NCBI GenBank assembly: GCA_035546355.1
Contig: DATKEH010000180.1
Coordinates: forward strand, 1-21,382
Direction: 5' to 3'
From: DATKEH01 sp035546355
Lineage (GTDB): Bacteria; Acidobacteriota; Thermoanaerobaculia; Multivoradales; JAIOJS01
DNA: 21,382 bases
Under the pieces are notes generated by a model. It did no database searches. It had not been told where the DNA came from and saw only the letters and a list, made by a program, of their open reading frames with translations. The number at the start of each line of letters is the position of its first letter. Positions within the stretch are counted from its first letter, which is position 1. The translations under genes were made by a program, and so were the position numbers. Below are positions 6,395 to 16,966 of this stretch, in pieces.

Positions 6395-8236
6395 ATGGCC
6401 GAGCTCGCCACCTCTGTAGCCTCGCCGCCCGCCGCCGATCGGGTGCGCGAGGGTGTCCGCAACCTGGCGATCATCGCTCACGTCGACCACGGCAAGACGA
6501 CGCTCGTCGACGCCATGCTCTGGCAGAGTGGCATCTTTCGCCACAACGAGTCGGTGATCGAGCGGGTGATGGACTCGATCGACCTCGAGCGTGAGAAGGG
6601 CATCACCATCATGGCCAAGACCATGGCCATCCGCTATCGCGACGTGCGCATCCACATCGTCGACACCCCGGGCCACGCCGATTTCGGCGGCGAGGTCGAG
6701 CGCACGCTGAAGATGGTCGACGGCGTGCTGCTGCTGGTCGACGCCAGCGAGGGGCCGCTGCCCCAGACCCGCTTCGTCCTGCGCAAGGCCCTCGAGGCGG
6801 GGCTGCCGCCGATCGTGGTGATCAACAAGATCGATCGCTCCGACGCACGGCCGCACGAGGTCCTGGACGAGGTCTACGACCTGTTCATCGATCTCGACGC
6901 GGACGAGTCGCAGCTCGCCTTCCCGGTGCTCTACTGCAATGCCAGGAAGGGAGTGTGCCGCAGGGAGCCCGAGGGGGAGGACCACACCCTGGCGCCGCTG
7001 TTCGACGAGATCCTGCGGACCGTCCCGCCGCCGGCCTACGACTCCACCGCGCCCCTGCAGCTGCTGGTCACCAACCTCGACTACGACGACTACGTGGGTC
7101 GGCTGGCGGTGGGGCGGGTGGTGAACGGCACGGCCCGGCGGGGCCAGGAGCTGGCGCTCTGCCGGCTCGACGGCGGCACCGCCAGCGTCAAGGTGTCCGG
7201 GCTCTACGGCTACGAGGGGCTGCGCCGCGTCGAGGTGGCCGAGGTCGGCCCCGGCGACATCGTGGCCGTCAGCGGCATCGACGACATCTCGATCGGCGAG
7301 ACCCTCTCCGACCCGGCGGATCCGCGTGCGCTGCCCCCGATCCGGGTGGACGAGCCGACCATCGCCATGCTGTTCTCGGTGAACGACTCGCCGGTGGCGG
7401 GCCGCGAAGGGCGCCACGTCACCTCACGCAAGCTGCGCGAACGGCTCGAGCGAGAGCTCCTCACCAACGTCGCCATCCGTATGCGGCCGACCGACTCGCC
7501 GGACTCGTTCCAGGTCTCGGGGCGCGGCGAGCTGCAGATGGCGATCCTCATCGAGATGATGCGTCGAGAGGGGTACGAGATGGGGGTCGGCAAGCCCGAG
7601 GTACTGACCCGCCTGGTCGCGGGCGGGGTCCACGAGCCGATGGAGCTGCTGGTGGTGGATTGCCCCGAGGACTGCGTCGGCGCGGTGACCCGCAAGGTCG
7701 GTTCCCGCAAGGGCCGGATGTTGAAGCTGGTCAACCACGGCAGCGGCCGGGTGCGCATCGAGTTCCGGATCCCGGCCCGCGGCCTGATCGGCTTCCGCAG
7801 CGAGTTCCTGACCGAGACGCGCGGGGCGGGGATCATGAGCCACCTGTTCGACGGCTGGGAGCCGTGGCAGGGGGAGATCGCCCGCCGCGCCACCGGTGCC
7901 CTGGTGGCCGACCGCTCCGGCAAGGCCACCGCCTACGCCATCGACAACCTGCAGCCGCGGGGCGAGCTCTTCGTCTCTCCCGGTGAGGAGGTGTACGAGG
8001 GGATGATCGTCGGCGAGCACAATCGGCTCAAGGACCTCGACGTCAACATCTGTCGTGAGCGCCGGGTGACCAACATGCGCTCCTCGACCAGCGAGGAGCT
8101 GGTGCGGCTGGTGCCGCCGCGGCGCCTGTCGCTCGAGCAGGCGCTGGAGGTGATCGCCGAGGACGAGCTCGTCGAGGTGACGCCGCAGGCCTTCCGCCTG
8201 CGCAAGAAGGTGCTGTCGGCGTCGCGGCGGCGCTGA
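6395..8236 (+). CDS. typA: Ribosome-associated GTPase TypA/BipA
   Basis: TypA is a translational GTPase of the EF-G/LepA class that binds the 70S ribosome and supports 50S assembly and stress or low-temperature growth in bacteria. The 613-aa length is typical. The G1 loop AHVDHGKT is at 28-35, the LEREKGITI switch I near 64-72, DTPGH at 90-94 and NKID at 144-147. These are followed by the beta-barrel domain and the EF-G III/V-like domains. The C-terminal domain carries RRVTNMRSSTSEE and VRLVPPRRLSLEQALE, which is diagnostic of TypA rather than EF-G or LepA. ATG 6395 follows GAGGAG at a suitable distance. The gene converges with the small membrane protein gene, leaving only 20 nt between stop codons. 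Confidence 0.97.
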   Translation: MAELATSVASPPAADRVREGVRNLAIIAHVDHGKTTLVDAMLWQSGIFRHNESVIERVMDSIDLEREKGITIMAKTMAIRYRDVRIHIVDTPGHADFGGEVERTLKMVDGVLLLVDASEGPLPQTRFVLRKALEAGLPPIVVINKIDRSDARPHEVLDEVYDLFIDLDADESQLAFPVLYCNARKGVCRREPEGEDHTLAPLFDEILRTVPPPAYDSTAPLQLLVTNLDYDDYVGRLAVGRVVNGTARRGQELALCRLDGGTASVKVSGLYGYEGLRRVEVAEVGPGDIVAVSGIDDISIGETLSDPADPRALPPIRVDEPTIAMLFSVNDSPVAGREGRHVTSRKLRERLERELLTNVAIRMRPTDSPDSFQVSGRGELQMAILIEMMRREGYEMGVGKPEVLTRLVAGGVHEPMELLVVDCPEDCVGAVTRKVGSRKGRMLKLVNHGSGRVRIEFRIPARGLIGFRSEFLTETRGAGIMSHLFDGWEPWQGEIARRATGALVADRSGKATAYAIDNLQPRGELFVSPGEEVYEGMIVGEHNRLKDLDVNICRERRVTNMRSSTSEELVRLVPPRRLSLEQALEVIAEDELVEVTPQAFRLRKKVLSASRRR

Positions 8237-8256
8237 CCCCTTCGGTGCCAGACCGC

Positions 8257-8526
8257 CTACACCGCCGGCCGCCGCCGCCTGCCGCTGATGGCGCGGTAGA
8301 GCAGCAGCAGCAGGAGGGCGCCGCCGACCGCCAGCAGGAAGCTGCGCAGGTCGAAGCCCTCGATGCCTCCCCAGCCGAGGAGGGTGCCGATCCAACCTCC
8401 CAGCAGGGCGCCGACGATGCCGAGGATGACGGTGATGATGCAGCCGCCGGGGTCCTTCCCCGGCATCAGCAGCTTGGCCACCAGCCCCGCCAGCAGCCCG
8501 AACACGATCCAGGCGATGATGCCCAT
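8257..8526 (-). CDS. GlsB/YeaQ/YmgE-family small membrane protein
   Basis: This 89-aa protein consists of three hydrophobic Gly-rich segments: about 3-20, 28-52 and 62-80. It contains the family pattern IIAWIVFGLLAGLVAKLL, then MPGKDPGG and ILGIVGALLGGWIG, and ends in a basic tail (SGRRRRPAV). The family is often called transglycosylase-associated or stress-response membrane protein; no biochemical function is established. ATG 8526 is preceded by GGAGG at a 5-nt spacing, which rules out the longer upstream frame. It is transcribed divergently from the DEAD-box helicase. The 175-nt gap between them (8527-8701) holds no further gene and no clear promoter for this gene. Confidence 0.92.
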   Translation of the reverse strand: MGIIAWIVFGLLAGLVAKLLMPGKDPGGCIITVILGIVGALLGGWIGTLLGWGGIEGFDLRSFLLAVGGALLLLLLYRAISGRRRRPAV

Positions 8527-8687
8527 GACCCCCTCCGTAGCGCAGTGAGAGTTCCAGGAGCCGACGGCGGCTCCCCGTGCCACCGGCAGGAGAGCAAGGG
8601 GCGTGCCGGGTGACGCCCGACCGCGCGGAGCTCGCCGGGGAGGGCCGCGCCGGGGCCCGACGCCGGGCGCCGCGACCTCCGACCATG

Positions 8688-8693
8688 TACAAT
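8688..8693 (+). promoter_or_regulatory. Candidate -10 box (TACAAT) for the DEAD-box helicase gene
   Basis: TACAAT lies 8 nt before the ATG at 8702, so the expected transcription start is at or within 1-3 nt of the start codon. No Shine-Dalgarno sequence is present. No consensus -35 is visible. This suggests a leaderless mRNA. Confidence 0.4.
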
Positions 8694-8701
8694 GTTCCGT
8701 G

Positions 8702-9919
8702 ATGCTTACCCGAGCCATACCGCAACACACCGTCGACACGACGGATCACAGCTTCTCCTCCCTCGGCCTGAGCGCGCCCATCCTCGCGGCGCTCGAGGAG
8801 CTGGGGTTTCGTCATCCGACGCCCATCCAGGCCGAAGTGATTCCCCGCCTGCTGGCTGGCCGCGACGTCATCGGCCTGGCGCAGACGGGATCGGGGAAGA
8901 CCGCCGCCTTCGCCCTACCGATGGCCGAGAAGCTGTGGCACGGCAAGGGGGTGCGCGGCCTCATCGTCTGCCCGACCCGCGAGATCGCGCTGCAGACCCA
9001 GGCGTTCCTGGAGGTGTTCGGCCGCGATCACCAGCTCGCCACCACCTGCATCATCGGCGGCGTCAACTACGGGCCGCAGATCCGCGAGCTGGGGGAGCGC
9101 CCCGACATCGTGGTGGCCACCCCGGGGCGGCTGCTCGATCACATGGAACGGGGCAACGTCCGCCTCGACGCCATCGAGATCCTGGTGCTCGACGAAGCCG
9201 ACCACATGCTGGACCTCGGCTTCCTGCCGCAGATGCGCCGCATCCTCGAGTCGGTGCCGGCGCAGCGGCAGACCATGATGTTCTCGGCCACCATGGTGCC
9301 GCCGATCGAGCGCCTGGCGCAGCGCTTCATGCGCGATCCCGAACGGGTCGACATCCTGCCCTCGGGTCGGGCGGCGGAGGGGATCGAGCACCGCCTCTAC
9401 ATGGTGCACGACGAGGACAAGAAGAAGTGCTTGATGGCCCTCATCGAAGAGGAGCCCGGGGCCGCGCTGGTGTTCGTGCGGCGCAAGATCGACGCCGAGT
9501 GGGCCTGCCGCCAGCTCGAGCTGCAGGGGCACCCGGTGGAGCGCATCCACTCCGACCGCAGCCAGCGCCAGCGCGTCGAAGCGCTGTCGGGGATACGCGA
9601 GGGCGAGCACCGCATCCTGGTCGCCACCGACATCGCCGCCCGCGGCATCGATCTCCCGATCCTGGAGCACATCATCAACTTCGACGTGCCGCAGACGGTG
9701 GAGGACTACATCCATCGCGCCGGGCGCACCGCTCGTGGCTTGGCCGGCGGTACGGTCTCGACCATCGCCACCTGGCAGGACAAGGAGATGATCCGCGGCA
9801 TCGAGAAGGCGATCGAGCAGCCCCTGCTGCGGCGTGTCGCCCCCGGCGTCGAGCCCTACGTGGAGCGCTCCGCCGCCGGCCGTGGCGGCCGCGAGCGGGT
9901 GCGACGCCGGCTGCGCTGA
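8702..9919 (+). CDS. DEAD-box ATP-dependent RNA helicase
   Basis: This is an RNA-unwinding ATPase of the RhlE/DeaD group acting in ribosome assembly or RNA decay. The 405-aa product is essentially the two-RecA-domain core. It has the Q motif PTPIQ (40-44), motif I AQTGSGKT (60-67), PTRE (91-94), TPGR (140-143), DEAD (164-167), SAT (195-197), ARGID (313-317) and HRAGRTAR (338-345). All helicase motifs are intact. The C-terminus is only a short basic Gly/Arg tail after about 385, with no DbpA- or CsdA-type RNA-binding domain, so the exact subfamily is not assignable. I start at ATG 8702 because the conserved N-terminus begins there; upstream codons are shadow sequence and there is no ribosome binding site. 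The gene converges with the glycosyltransferase, with 18 nt between the stop codons. Confidence 0.95.
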   Translation: MLTRAIPQHTVDTTDHSFSSLGLSAPILAALEELGFRHPTPIQAEVIPRLLAGRDVIGLAQTGSGKTAAFALPMAEKLWHGKGVRGLIVCPTREIALQTQAFLEVFGRDHQLATTCIIGGVNYGPQIRELGERPDIVVATPGRLLDHMERGNVRLDAIEILVLDEADHMLDLGFLPQMRRILESVPAQRQTMMFSATMVPPIERLAQRFMRDPERVDILPSGRAAEGIEHRLYMVHDEDKKKCLMALIEEEPGAALVFVRRKIDAEWACRQLELQGHPVERIHSDRSQRQRVEALSGIREGEHRILVATDIAARGIDLPILEHIINFDVPQTVEDYIHRAGRTARGLAGGTVSTIATWQDKEMIRGIEKAIEQPLLRRVAPGVEPYVERSAAGRGGRERVRRRLR

Positions 9920-9937
9920 GGCCGCCCGCGGGGCCTC

Positions 9938-11389
9938 TCACTCCCGCGGCACCCAATACTCGGACAGGGCGCCGTGGAAGCGTCGCTCGGCCACCTTGTG
10001 GAAGCGCGTCGACAGCAGGTGCTGGAACTCCGCGTCGCCGCGTCGCCCGAGGGGAGTCTCGAGGAACCACACGCCGCCTCCCGCAGCGCGCTGGGCCAAC
10101 GCCTCTCGCAGCACCTCGGCGGTGGCCGGCTCGACGGCGACGCCCACCGCGTCCTGGTCGAAGTAGAACTGGAACGCGGGAGCCAGCGCGGCGACGAAGC
10201 GGTCTCGGGGGTGGTGGTAGTGGGGATGCCTCGCCGCCCATCGCGCCGCTTCGCGCCACTGCTCGTTGCGGATCGTCCGGTAGTAGCCGCCGGCGAAGAG
10301 GTGCAGCAGCGAGCCGACGAGCACCGCCGCCAGCCCGGCGCCGCGGAGGCCGGCGCCGGGCAGCTTGCCGACGGCCAGGGCGACGAGCCCCAGCAGCGCC
10401 GGCAGCAGGACGATGGTGCAGCGCGGAAGCAGGATCGGCGTCCTGACCAGGGACCAGGCGTACGGCGCCGCCAGCCCCAGGACGACGGCAGCGGCCAGCA
10501 GGGAGGCGGCGTAGGGGACCGGGAGCGGGTGCGCCGGCGAGCTTTCCGGACGGCGCCGCAGGAGGAGCACGGGCAGCGCGAGCAGCAGCAGGGCGTGCAG
10601 GGCGGTGAGCCAGGGCTCGGCACCGAAGTAGAGGTGGAAGTACCGCGCCGCGAAGGCGGGGCCGGGGTGGGGCGGCCAGTAGTCGGTGGTGGCGGCCGCC
10701 CGCAGCAGGGGCCGCAGCCAGGGTAGGCAGAGCAGCGCCAGCGCCGCGGCCGCCGCGGCGAGCGGGGCGAGGGCGCGCCAGGCGCGCCGCCGCCAGAGGA
10801 TCACGGCCGCCGCCGCACTCAGCTGCGCGCCCGCCAGGACCAAACCGTAGTAGTGGGTGTGCAGGGCGAGACCCGCGGCGAGGACGTAGGCGGCCAGCGT
10901 GGCAGGCCGAGGTCGTGCCACGAGCCGCAGCAGCGCGGCGAAGGACAGGGCGGCGAACAGAAAGAGCAGGGTGTAGCTGCGGGCCTCCTGCGAGTAGGCG
11001 ACGTGGAACGGGTTGACCGCCGTCAGCAGCGCCGCGGCGAGGCCCACGCCCCGGCCCCCCAGCGCCCAGCCGAGCCCGTACATGGCCGGGATCGAGGCGA
11101 TCCCGGCGAGGGCCGACAGCAGGCGGGCTGCGAGCTCGGTCGCTCCCAGGAGCTCCATCCAGGCGTGCAGCAGCAGCGGGTAGAGCAGCGGGTGGAAATC
11201 GGTGGCGTAGATGGCGACGATCTCCGCCAGCGAGCGCTCGGGGTGCGAGAACACCACTCCGAACAGCTCGTCGAACCACAGGCTCTGGAAGGTCAGACGG
11301 TGCAGGCGCAGCGCCGTGGCGAGCAGGGTGAGGGCGACCACGGCGGCGGGGGCGCCCCACCGCCGGCCGCGCAGAGGGTCACGGTCCAC
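9938..11389 (-). CDS. GT39-like polyprenyl-phosphate-dependent membrane glycosyltransferase
   Basis: This 483-aa, very hydrophobic protein probably has ten or more membrane helices. Family features are at the N-terminus: Asp40-Glu41 in SLWFDELFG, the position of the catalytic acidic residues in ArnT/PMT-like enzymes. These are followed by DFHPLLYPLLLHAW (64-77) and SQEARSYT (133-140). A soluble C-terminal part follows. Such enzymes move a sugar from a polyprenyl-phosphate donor to lipid or protein on the periplasmic side; the donor and acceptor are not predictable here. The start is a GTG at 11389, since no in-frame ATG fits the conserved N-terminus. The gene lies 52 nt downstream of clpB on the same strand and may be read through from it, although the functions are unrelated. 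Confidence 0.85.
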   Translation of the reverse strand: MDRDPLRGRRWGAPAAVVALTLLATALRLHRLTFQSLWFDELFGVVFSHPERSLAEIVAIYATDFHPLLYPLLLHAWMELLGATELAARLLSALAGIASIPAMYGLGWALGGRGVGLAAALLTAVNPFHVAYSQEARSYTLLFLFAALSFAALLRLVARPRPATLAAYVLAAGLALHTHYYGLVLAGAQLSAAAAVILWRRRAWRALAPLAAAAAALALLCLPWLRPLLRAAATTDYWPPHPGPAFAARYFHLYFGAEPWLTALHALLLLALPVLLLRRRPESSPAHPLPVPYAASLLAAAVVLGLAAPYAWSLVRTPILLPRCTIVLLPALLGLVALAVGKLPGAGLRGAGLAAVLVGSLLHLFAGGYYRTIRNEQWREAARWAARHPHYHHPRDRFVAALAPAFQFYFDQDAVGVAVEPATAEVLREALAQRAAGGGVWFLETPLGRRGDAEFQHLLSTRFHKVAERRFHGALSEYWVPRE

Positions 11390-11441
11390 GCCTCATCCCC
11401 CTGCGCCCGGGAGCGCGCCCCGTGCTGGCGCCATCCGCGGA

Positions 11442-14066
<2,625 letters not shown>

Positions 14067-14095
14067 CGACCCTCCTTGCTGCTGCGAGGTACAGA

Positions 14096-14116
14096 CCTGA
14101 GTCGCATCGACTCATA
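14096..14116. promoter_or_regulatory. HAIR-like operator upstream of clpB (candidate HspR site)
   Basis: The sequence CCTGAGT-N7-ACTCATA matches the HAIR consensus CTTGAGT-N7-ACTCAAG at 11 of 14 positions with the exact 7-bp spacer. The core TGAGTCG-CAT-CGACTCA (14098-14114) is a perfect 7-bp palindrome. It lies 30 nt upstream of the clpB start codon, between dnaJ and clpB. HspR represses clpB and the dnaK operon through HAIR sites in actinomycetes and some other bacteria. No hspR gene is in this window, so the assignment is inference. The palindrome could instead be a dnaJ transcript-end hairpin, but no U-tract follows. Confidence 0.5.
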
Positions 14117-14174
14117 TCTCCGGAACAGGCGGGCTCGCCGCCGCATTCCCGGGCGCAGAGCAGGCCGGCGCGGC

Positions 14175-15173
14175 TCAGCCATGCCGCTGCCGCGGATCGA
14201 AGGTGGAGGCCTTCGCCAGCTCCGCGAACAGCTGTCGCTCGCGATCGGAGAGCGTCGGCGGCACGACGATCCGCAGCTCGGCGTAGAGGTCGCCGCGTCC
14301 CGACCGCGGGTCGGGAAAACCATGCTGGCGCAGGCGGATCTTGCGGCCGGACGGCGAGCCCGCCGGGACTTTCACGGTCACCGGCCCCTCGAGGGTCGCG
14401 ACCTCCGCGCTACCCCCGAGCGCCGCCTCCCAGGGGGTGATCGGCACCACCGTGTGCAGGTCGTTGCCCTCGAGGGTGAACCGGGCGTGGCTGAGGATGT
14501 CGAGGATCAGGTACAGGTCACCCGGCGGTCCGCCGCCGCTACCCGGTCCGCCCTTTCCTGCCAGGCGGATCCGCTGTCCCGGCTTGACTCCCGACGGGAT
14601 GCGCACCCGCAGGCTCTGCTGCTCGCCGCTGGCGGGGTCGGTCAGGGTGAGGGAGCGCTCGCCGCCGCTGGCCGCCTCTTCGAGAGAGATCTGGACCCGC
14701 GCCTCCTGGTCGCTGCCGCGGCGCACGAAGGGGGCGCCGCGGGCGCCGCCGGGCCGGCCGCCGGCAGCGCGGCTGCCGGCGAAGCCCTCCGTACCCTGGC
14801 CGAAGAGCATCTCGAAGAAGGAGCTGAAGCTTCCGGGGGCGCCGCCGCCGAGGTCGCCGAGATCGAAGTGGAAATCGCCGCCGGCGCCGGGGCGGAAGCC
14901 GCCGAAGTGGACGTGCTCCCAGCCCGGAGGCGGCGCGCCGGTCTGCTGCGCCTGCTTCCAGGCGCTGCCGAACTGGTCGTACTTCTTGCGTTTCTCGGCG
15001 TCCTTGAGGACCTCGTAGGCCTCGGTGACCTCCTTGAAACGGTTTTCGGCCTCCGGTTCCTTGCTGATGTCGGGGTGGTACTTGCGGGCCAGCTTGCGGT
15101 AGGCGCGCTGGATCTCCTTGTCGCTGGCGCCGCGCTCCACCCCGAGGATCTGGTAGTAGTCCTTGTACTGCAC
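14175..15173 (-). CDS. CbpA-type DnaJ co-chaperone without zinc finger
   Basis: This J-domain protein stimulates DnaK ATPase activity and delivers substrates. In the 332-aa product the J domain is at 3-70, with HPD at 33-35 in YHPDISKEP. A Gly/Phe-rich linker with GGDFHFDLGDLGGG follows, then two DnaJ C-terminal beta domains (about 155-320: VQISLEEAASGGE, VRIPSGVKPGQRIRLAGKG, GDLYLILDI, and GRGDLYAELRIVVP). The CxxCxGxG zinc-binding repeats of true DnaJ are absent, which defines the CbpA/type II class. The start is GTG 15173. It is transcribed ahead of clpB, consistent with a shared disaggregation task. A TAGAAT box at 15195-15200 (minus strand) is a possible -10 element, just after the terminator of the upstream ferredoxin gene. 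Confidence 0.94.
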   Translation of the reverse strand: MQYKDYYQILGVERGASDKEIQRAYRKLARKYHPDISKEPEAENRFKEVTEAYEVLKDAEKRKKYDQFGSAWKQAQQTGAPPPGWEHVHFGGFRPGAGGDFHFDLGDLGGGAPGSFSSFFEMLFGQGTEGFAGSRAAGGRPGGARGAPFVRRGSDQEARVQISLEEAASGGERSLTLTDPASGEQQSLRVRIPSGVKPGQRIRLAGKGGPGSGGGPPGDLYLILDILSHARFTLEGNDLHTVVPITPWEAALGGSAEVATLEGPVTVKVPAGSPSGRKIRLRQHGFPDPRSGRGDLYAELRIVVPPTLSDRERQLFAELAKASTFDPRQRHG

Positions 15174-15214
15174 CGTCGCCGCCCCCAGTCGCGGATTCTA
15201 CGCGGGCGCACGTG

Positions 15215-15240
15215 AAAAGGGCGCCCAGAAGCGGGCGCCC
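15215..15240 (-). terminator. Rho-independent terminator of the ferredoxin gene
   Basis: On the minus strand a perfect 8-bp stem of GGGCGCCC repeats (15240-15233 with 15226-15219, loop of 6 nt) is followed at once by TTTT (15218-15215). It starts 28 nt after the ferredoxin stop codon. It insulates dnaJ from ferredoxin transcription. It is the only hairpin with a U-run that I found in the window. Confidence 0.75.
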
Positions 15241-15267
15241 CTGGCGGGCCGGAGGAACGGGCCGCCC

Positions 15268-15522
15268 CTACGGAGGGGTGAGCCCGAAATGCGTGTAGTT
15301 CTTGGCGATGTATTCCTGCCACTCGTCCGGCGTCTCCTCCTCGGGGAAGATGGCCTGGACCGGGCAGGCGTCGACGCAGAGCCCGCAGTCGATGCACTCC
15401 TCGGGGTGGATGTAGAGCATCTCCCATTCCTCGTCCTTGCCGTAGATGCAGTCCACCGGGCAGACGTCGACACAGGAGGCGTCCTTCACGCCGATGCAGG
15501 GCTCCGCGATGATATGGGTCAT
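15268..15522 (-). CDS. fdxA: Small 3Fe-4S/4Fe-4S ferredoxin (FdxA type)
   Basis: This 84-aa cytosolic electron carrier has two cluster motifs. CIGVKDASCVDVCP lacks the second cysteine of the usual C-x2-C-x2-C pattern, giving C-x7-C-x3-C as in 3Fe-4S sites. CIDCGLCVDACP is a full C-x2-C-x2-C-x3-C-P 4Fe-4S motif. The opening MTHIIAEPCIG, the VCPVDCIYG stretch and the tail PDEWQEYIAKN match seven-iron ferredoxins. The redox partner is unknown. It is transcribed alone, with its own TATAAT promoter and an intrinsic terminator. The ribosome binding site is poor: GGGAG lies about 13 nt before ATG 15522. Confidence 0.93.
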   Translation of the reverse strand: MTHIIAEPCIGVKDASCVDVCPVDCIYGKDEEWEMLYIHPEECIDCGLCVDACPVQAIFPEEETPDEWQEYIAKNYTHFGLTPP

Positions 15523-15563
15523 GGGGCTGGATGATCTCCCGAGGTCATGAGTCTTCGCTACTG

Positions 15564-15594
15564 ATTATAGGACCCTCGGCGGGTCGAGGATCAA
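15564..15594 (-). promoter_or_regulatory. Sigma70-like promoter of the ferredoxin gene
   Basis: A perfect TATAAT on the minus strand (15569-15564) is preceded by TTGATC (15594-15589) at a 19-nt spacing, which is longer than ideal. The predicted start site is near 15557, giving a leader of about 35 nt before ATG 15522. Confidence 0.5.
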
Positions 15595-15624
15595 GCAGGG
15601 GGAGTCTCGAACGCGCCCCGCCGT

Positions 15625-15667
15625 GCCCCTCCGGGGCCGAGGTCCTGGGCCGGGACGCGCCCGGCCC
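15625..15667. other. Tandem GC hairpins downstream of hemL
   Basis: GGGCCGGG (15647-15654) pairs with CCCGGCCC (15660-15667), loop ACGCG. The adjacent GCCCC (15625-15629) pairs with GGGGC (15633-15637). Both lie 20-60 nt beyond the minus-strand hemL stop codon and have no U-tract. They are probably the 3' end structure of the hemBL transcript. Confidence 0.4.
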
Positions 15668-15685
15668 TGCACCTCCTCCCCGCGC

Positions 15686-16966
15686 TCAGAGCGCCGCGAA
15701 GGCGTGGTCGAAGGCGTCCAGCGTCTGGTCGACCTCCTCGCGGCCGTGGGCGGCGGAGACGAACAGGGCCTCGAAGGCGGACGGCGGCAGGTGCACGCCG
15801 CGGCGCAGCAGATGGTGGAAGAGCCGCGCGAAGGCGCCGCGGTCCGCCGCCTCCACGTCGTGCAGGTCCCAGACCGGCTGATCGGTCAAGAAGAGGCCGA
15901 GCATGGACCCCTGGCGGTGCACCTGCACGGCCACCCCGTGCCGCTCGGCGGCGCCGCGGATCCCACGCTCGAGCTCGGCGGAGGTCTCCTCCAGGCGCCG
16001 GTAGACGGCGAAGTCGTCGGCCGCCAGCTCGCCGAGCGTGGCGAGGCCGGCGGCCACCGCGAGCGGGTTCCCCGCCAGCGTCCCCGCCTGGTAGACGGGC
16101 CCCGCCGGCGCGATCCGCTCCATCAGCTCGCGGCGGCCGCCGTAGGCGCCGATCGCCAGGCCGCCGCCGATGATCTTGCCCAGGGTGGTCAGGTCGGGCT
16201 CGATCCTCAGCAGCGACTGGGCGCCGCCCCAGGCGACCCGGAAGCCGGTCATCACCTCGTCGCACACCAGCAGCGCCCCGTGCTCGGTGCAGAGCTCGCG
16301 CAGGCGCTCGAGGAAGCGCGGGCGGGGCAGCACCAGGCCCATGTTGCCGGCGATCGGCTCGACGAAGACGGCGGCGATGTCGCCGCCGAAGCGGACGAAC
16401 AGCTCCTCGACCTCGGCGATGCCGTTGTACGGCGCCACCAGGGTGTCGTCGGTGACCGCCTGCGGCACGCCGGGGGAGGAGGGGACGCCGAGGGTCGCGG
16501 CTCCCGAGCCGGCAGCGACGAGGAAGGAGTCGCCGTGGCCGTGGTAGCAACCGCCGAGCTTCACCAGCTTGGAGCGCCCGGTCGCCGCGCGGGCGAGGCG
16601 GAGGGCGGACATCGTGGCCTCGGTGCCGGAGCTCACCAGGCGCACCATCTCGACGCTGGGGACCGCCGAGCAGATCCGCTCGGCCAGGTCGACCTCGGCG
16701 GCGGTGGGGGCGCCGAAGAGCATCCCGCGCTGCACCGCACCGATCACCGCCTCCTCGACGGCCGGATGGCGGTGGCCGAGGATCATCGGCCCGTAGCCGC
16801 CGATGTAGTCGACGTAGCGACCGCCGTCCTCCCCCTCGAGCCAGGCGCCGCGGGCGGCGCGGATGAACAGCGGCTCGCCGCCGACTCCCTTGAAGGCGCG
16901 CACCGGCGAGCTCACCCCACCGGGCAGCACCCGGCAGGCGCGCTCCCACAGGCTCAAGGCTCCCAT
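15686..16966 (-). CDS. hemL: Glutamate-1-semialdehyde 2,1-aminomutase
   Basis: This PLP enzyme converts glutamate-1-semialdehyde to 5-aminolevulinate in the C5 route to haem. The 426-aa product has RVLPGGVSSPVRAF (12-25), SSGTEATMSALRLAR (112-126), GGCYHGHGDSFLV (138-150), Asp236 in CDEVMTGFRV, and the PLP-binding Lys264 in TLGKIIGGGL. These motifs fit HemL well. The VAAGSGAATLGVPSSPGVP stretch separates it from other class III aminotransferases such as BioA. I start at ATG 16966 because the conserved N-terminus begins there. It overlaps the end of hemB by 13 nt, so translational coupling is likely. Consecutive action is not direct: HemB uses the 5-aminolevulinate made by HemL. Confidence 0.96.
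   Translation of the reverse strand: MGALSLWERACRVLPGGVSSPVRAFKGVGGEPLFIRAARGAWLEGEDGGRYVDYIGGYGPMILGHRHPAVEEAVIGAVQRGMLFGAPTAAEVDLAERICSAVPSVEMVRLVSSGTEATMSALRLARAATGRSKLVKLGGCYHGHGDSFLVAAGSGAATLGVPSSPGVPQAVTDDTLVAPYNGIAEVEELFVRFGGDIAAVFVEPIAGNMGLVLPRPRFLERLRELCTEHGALLVCDEVMTGFRVAWGGAQSLLRIEPDLTTLGKIIGGGLAIGAYGGRRELMERIAPAGPVYQAGTLAGNPLAVAAGLATLGELAADDFAVYRRLEETSAELERGIRGAAERHGVAVQVHRQGSMLGLFLTDQPVWDLHDVEAADRGAFARLFHHLLRRGVHLPPSAFEALFVSAAHGREEVDQTLDAFDHAFAAL

Noticed and set aside
8560..8585. TGGCAC on the minus strand upstream of the GlsB-like gene, as a sigma54 -24 element
   Set aside because: The matching TTGC -12 element is absent at the required spacing.
15546..15566. Second HAIR-like sequence (CATGAGT-N7-ACTGATT) over the ferredoxin start site
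   Set aside because: The right half matches only 4 of 7 positions, there is no dyad symmetry, and a ferredoxin is not a typical HspR target.
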